Shown here one piece after another: positions 5,985-8,222 of a stretch of 8,222 nt of DNA. Below the pieces are notes generated by a model. That model saw nothing but the letters and a program-made list of their open reading frames with translations, did no database searches and had not been told where the DNA came from. Position numbers and translations under genes: made by a program. Each line of letters starts with the position of its first letter. Position 1 is the stretch's first letter. Source of the DNA: Hohaiivirga sp031547465 (GTDB lineage: Bacteria > Pseudomonadota > Alphaproteobacteria > Rhizobiales > Beijerinckiaceae); the NCBI GenBank assembly GCA_031547465.1, contig JAVBRX010000097.1:1-8222 (forward strand), read 5' to 3'.

Positions 5985-7409
5985 TTAGCGACCATCAGGC
6001 GTAGTCGTTCCCCACCACAGATCCTTGACCTGCTCGAAGTGAACTTGCGGGTCGTAAAGCTCAACTTTCAGTCTCATAGACCTGGCTGTCAGTTTGCCCA
6101 TGGCCTGAACCACCGCATAGGAGGCAACCACCCGATCACGCTGGGCGGTAATCAGATTAACACGGGAATTGAGTAATTCCTGTTGCGCGTTCAGAACATC
6201 AAGTGTCGTGCGCTGGCCGACGCGCGCTTCCTCACGGACACCGTTCAGTGCCACTTCGTTGGCCTGAACCTGCGCCAAGGCGGCAGCGATCTGCGCCTTC
6301 GCCGCTTCCCATTGCCCCCAAGCGGAAATGATGGCGGCTCGAACCTGATCGCGGATCGAATCGGCCTGCAAGCGAGCCTGACCCGCCTGTTCCTTCGATT
6401 GCCTTGTGCGCGCCGATACATCGCCAGCCTGATAGATCGGCACCGACAGAGTGGCAACGACGGATGCCGAGAAGCGTTCGTCACCGGGAACCGAGGTCGA
6501 ATATCGCTGCGACACCCCACCGGTCACGCCAAGATTGGGGTAGAATTCTCCCTCGACGACCTTCACCTGCAATTCGGCGGCATCGACGGAATGAAGCGCG
6601 GAAATGATCGCCGGATGCTCACGCAATCCGAATGCCAGCGCCGCATCGAGCGATTTCGGAATGCCCTTTTCAAACGGACGCCCTGGGCTGAGCTTCTGCG
6701 GCTGGACGCCGATCACCTGACGATACACGGCGATGCTCAACCGCAGATTGGCCTCGGCAGCGCTTTCCTGCGAACGCGCACCAGCCAAGCGGGCTTCCGC
6801 CTGCGCAACGTCGGTACGAGTCACTTCACCGACATTGAAACGGTCCTGCGTCTGGCGCAACTGCTCCGCCAGCACTTCAACGTTATTGCGCTGCAGATTA
6901 AGAATGGCCGTATCCCGCAGGACATTCATGTAAGCCTGTGCAGCGTTGAACAGAATATTCTGCTCGTCGTTACGTAGAGCCTCTCGGGCGCCGAACACCT
7001 GCGACTCAGCCTGCCGGACAGAATTCGTCGTCTGGAAACCGTTGAAAATATTCTGATTGACCTGAAGGCCGATGCCGCGAGAGTTCAGAGACCGACTCGT
7101 ATCTCCGGCCACGCCGGGCAACTCACTTTCGCTATAAATGCGACCGATATCGGCGGAAGCGCCAATTGTCGGCCTATAGCCAGATTTTGCCCGGGCGACA
7201 TTTTCGTCCGTAGAGCGGACACCAGCCCGTTGCGCATTCAAGGTCGGGTTCGATGCATACGCCTTGGCCAGTGCGCCTTCAAGCGTTTCCGCCAAGGCTC
7301 CCGCCTGAAACATAAAAAGGAGCGAGGCAGTTGCTGCTCCCAGAAGGAGGCCTGCTCTTGTTGTCCGGTTCCGTCCGATCACGCTCGCACCCTTTGCTTC
7401 AAAACGCAT
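5985..7409 (-). CDS. tolC: TolC-family outer-membrane efflux/secretion channel
   Basis: The product is a trimeric outer-membrane barrel with a long periplasmic helical tunnel, the exit duct for RND efflux pumps and type I secretion. The 474-aa reading begins with a basic stretch, a hydrophobic segment (about 19-36) and a likely signal-peptidase site after AGALA (36-40), giving a mature start of ETLEGAL. The early NPTLNAQRAG (54-63) is typical of alphaproteobacterial TolC/BepC proteins. The family's internal duplication shows as two helical halves, with RFNVGEVTRTDVAQAEARL (190-208) echoed by VGQRTTLDVLNAQQELL (397-413). Start: ATG at 7407-7409 has GAGG only one base away, which is very close. 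GTG at 7380-7382, preceded by AAGG at about 8 bases, would give a tidier 31-residue signal peptide and is a real alternative. A terminator follows. No inner-membrane pump or adaptor genes are in view, as is usual for housekeeping TolC. Brucella calls its counterpart BepC. Confidence 0.95.
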   Translation of the reverse strand: MRFEAKGASVIGRNRTTRAGLLLGAATASLLFMFQAGALAETLEGALAKAYASNPTLNAQRAGVRSTDENVARAKSGYRPTIGASADIGRIYSESELPGVAGDTSRSLNSRGIGLQVNQNIFNGFQTTNSVRQAESQVFGAREALRNDEQNILFNAAQAYMNVLRDTAILNLQRNNVEVLAEQLRQTQDRFNVGEVTRTDVAQAEARLAGARSQESAAEANLRLSIAVYRQVIGVQPQKLSPGRPFEKGIPKSLDAALAFGLREHPAIISALHSVDAAELQVKVVEGEFYPNLGVTGGVSQRYSTSVPGDERFSASVVATLSVPIYQAGDVSARTRQSKEQAGQARLQADSIRDQVRAAIISAWGQWEAAKAQIAAALAQVQANEVALNGVREEARVGQRTTLDVLNAQQELLNSRVNLITAQRDRVVASYAVVQAMGKLTARSMRLKVELYDPQVHFEQVKDLWWGTTTPDGR

Positions 7410-7441
7410 ACCTCGTCACGGAACATCAGGATGGCGAATCA

Positions 7442-7452
7442 CGTCAGTGACG
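7442..7452. promoter_or_regulatory. Short palindrome upstream of tolC
   Basis: CGTCA-G-TGACG is a perfect 5-base inverted repeat around one base, 33 bases before the tolC ATG. The 1-base centre rules out a local RNA hairpin, so it would act as a DNA site if at all. Its half GTGACG (7447-7452) also complements CGTCAC at 7414-7419, next to the tolC GAGG sequence. A regulator site is possible but unproven. Confidence 0.25.
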
Positions 7453-7480
7453 CCTGCCCCCATTAGGCCGCCCAGTATGG

Positions 7481-7508
7481 TTCATAAACAGTAAATCAGC
7501 CTCGACAA
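7481..7508 (-). promoter_or_regulatory. Candidate sigma-70 promoter for tolC (proximal)
   Basis: On the minus strand TTGTCG (7503-7508) and TATGAA (7481-7486) are separated by 16 bases. Each matches the consensus at 4 of 6 positions. Transcription would start near 7474, giving a leader of about 65 bases. Matches this weak occur by chance. Confidence 0.25.
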
Positions 7509-7726
7509 TAGCCGGAAACACTCCCGACGCAACAGCCCTGACGACTAATGGCTGCTTTTTCCAGTACTCATGGCGCAAAAAAGCGACACTGCTCAATTAG
7601 GGCAAGATCGACTATCGCCTATAACCGCGGCGCGGCCCACAGCAAAGTTTCCAGTCAAGTACCTGAAAAACCGGGAGAATAGCAAATAGAACATGAAATG
7701 CGCATCGCGCACGGAATCCCTGTTAG

Positions 7727-7754
7727 ATTGTATAGTATTGTCCAACAAAGCCAA
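7727..7754 (-). promoter_or_regulatory. Candidate sigma-70 promoter for tolC (distal)
   Basis: On the minus strand TTGGCT (7749-7754) lies 16 bases from TACAAT (7727-7732), within an AT-rich patch reading ACTATACAAT. The -10 box matches at 5 of 6 positions and is the best in this gap. If used, it would give a leader of about 310 bases before tolC, or start a small untranslated RNA. Confidence 0.3.
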
Positions 7755-7818
7755 CAGCCACGGAAACGACTTCGCCCCGATCAAATCGTATTATTTCTTG
7801 GGGTATAAGGTCACACCC

Positions 7819-8222
7819 TCAAAAAACGAATCCTGGCTTACCACCAAAAGCGGCAAGAACCGGTGCCGCCGCATCAAACAGTTCCCGGCAACTGATAGCC
7901 TCGCCCGAGCGGGAATACAGGCAGACATGCGGCCTCGGCCCCTCGCCTGTCAGACATACGAGCTTGCCGCCATCCTTCAACTGACGGATGAGGTAATCCG
8001 GGCGAAATTCGACGGTCCCGTTGATCAGGATCGCATCATAAGGCGCGCTGGCGACCCAGCCGCGTTCGAGCGGACCGGAAACGACCTTCACGCCCGGGAA
8101 ATCCTTCAGCCGCATCCGGGCGGCCGCTGCCATGGCTTCGCTCGCCTCCATCGCCACGACGAGAGCGCCCATCTCGCTCATGACAGCGCTCGAATAGCCA
8201 AAGCCACATGCCAGATCGAGAC
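7819..8222 (-). CDS. Protein-L-isoaspartate O-methyltransferase family protein, C-terminal part (runs off the right edge)
   Basis: The visible 133 residues are the C-terminal part of a SAM-dependent methyltransferase; the start lies beyond the window. Full-length relatives are about 210-220 aa. At the window edge is the SAM-binding motif I, LDLACGFGYSSAV, followed by VVAMEAS, where the acidic residue ending strand 2 would bind the SAM ribose. PYDAILINGTVEF supplies the next core strand and QLKDGGKLVCL the strand after it, a pattern typical of isoaspartyl methyltransferases, which repair aged Asp/Asn residues in the cytoplasm. The C-terminal ELFDAAAPVLAAFGG suits the alphaproteobacterial branch that sits upstream of tolC. 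Many of that branch are annotated only as family proteins, so enzyme activity is not assured. The ATG at 8179-8181 is internal, because the motif I strand lies upstream of it in frame. A 409-bp gap separates it from tolC. Confidence 0.9.
   Translation of the reverse strand, partial: LDLACGFGYSSAVMSEMGALVVAMEASEAMAAAARMRLKDFPGVKVVSGPLERGWVASAPYDAILINGTVEFRPDYLIRQLKDGGKLVCLTGEGPRPHVCLYSRSGEAISCRELFDAAAPVLAAFGGKPGFVF

Larger units (their letters stand above)
7410..7818. other. 409-bp gap upstream of tolC, no supportable gene
   Basis: The gap is long for this otherwise compact block. It holds two weak promoter candidates, a short palindrome near tolC, a TGCGC-GCGCA inverted repeat (7699-7711), and a 6-base hairpin (7801-7818, one wobble) directly after the methyltransferase stop with no U-tract. 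Short ORFs on both strands lack ribosome-binding sites. It most likely carries the tolC promoter and leader; a small RNA is possible but nothing shows one. Confidence 0.5.

Noticed and set aside
6183..6977. A 264-residue plus-strand reading opposite tolC
   Set aside because: Antisense to a clearly recognisable TolC protein; composition is Arg-rich shadow coding.
7570..7689. Plus-strand 39-residue ORF in the same gap
   Set aside because: It has an ATG but no Shine-Dalgarno and no terminator after it, and the product is not recognisable. This contrasts with the ORF at 5738.
7593..7784. Minus-strand 63-residue ORF in the gap upstream of tolC
   Set aside because: It begins at TTG with no ribosome-binding site, an internal ATG also lacks one, and the product resembles nothing I know. 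The -10 candidate lies inside it.
7801..7818. Hairpin after the methyltransferase stop as a rho-independent terminator
   Set aside because: Six base pairs including a wobble, and no U-tract follows on the minus strand.
7693..8222. Plus-strand reading open to the right edge from ATG at 7693
   Set aside because: No ribosome-binding site. From 7819 onward it is antisense to the methyltransferase, whose motifs are clear; the product there is Arg/His-rich shadow.

Overview
This 8.2-kb window looks like an ordinary chromosomal housekeeping segment of an alphaproteobacterium in the order Hyphomicrobiales (Rhizobiales). Three observations point there. The minus-strand order is protein-L-isoaspartate methyltransferase, then a TolC-family outer-membrane channel, popZ (DUF2497) and valS, a neighbourhood I recall from this class. 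The PopZ protein family is essentially alphaproteobacterial. A composite palindromic repeat near the left edge (about 128-233) resembles intergenic repeats I remember from Brucella/Ochrobactrum and other Rhizobiales. A Brucellaceae-like genome is my best guess, but genus is inference from memory, not from a search.

Layout, left to right. Positions 1-127 hold no gene I can support. Positions 128-233 hold the repeat element, which runs into the stop codon of the first gene. Five recognisable genes are all on the minus strand, so transcription runs right to left: a partial isoaspartyl methyltransferase at the right edge (7819-8222), tolC-like (5985-7409), popZ (5085-5684), valS (2269-4968), and the alpha subunit of a biotin-dependent acyl-CoA carboxylase (231-2165). 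A strong bidirectional hairpin terminator (5895-5923) separates tolC from the popZ-valS block. The 409-bp gap in front of tolC should hold its promoter.

Between popZ and that terminator sits one candidate gene on the plus strand. It encodes 48 residues (5738-5884), has a GAGGAG ribosome-binding site, is divergent from popZ, and ends 14 bases before the terminator stem. It does not lie opposite any recognised gene, so the usual shadow explanation does not apply. I do not recognise its product.

Functionally, the genes are a mixed housekeeping set: protein repair, outer-membrane efflux or type I secretion, polar chromosome anchoring, tRNA charging, and branched-chain or propionyl-type acyl-CoA carboxylation. 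ValS uses valine and the carboxylase may act in branched-chain amino-acid breakdown, but adjacency alone does not prove a link. I see no mobile element genes, CRISPR array, rRNA or tRNA gene, and no clear undescribed multi-gene system. The items most worth a second look are the 48-residue ORF, the repeat that reaches the carboxylase stop codon, the perfect hairpin in the valS leader, and the carboxylase alpha subunit with no beta subunit in view.
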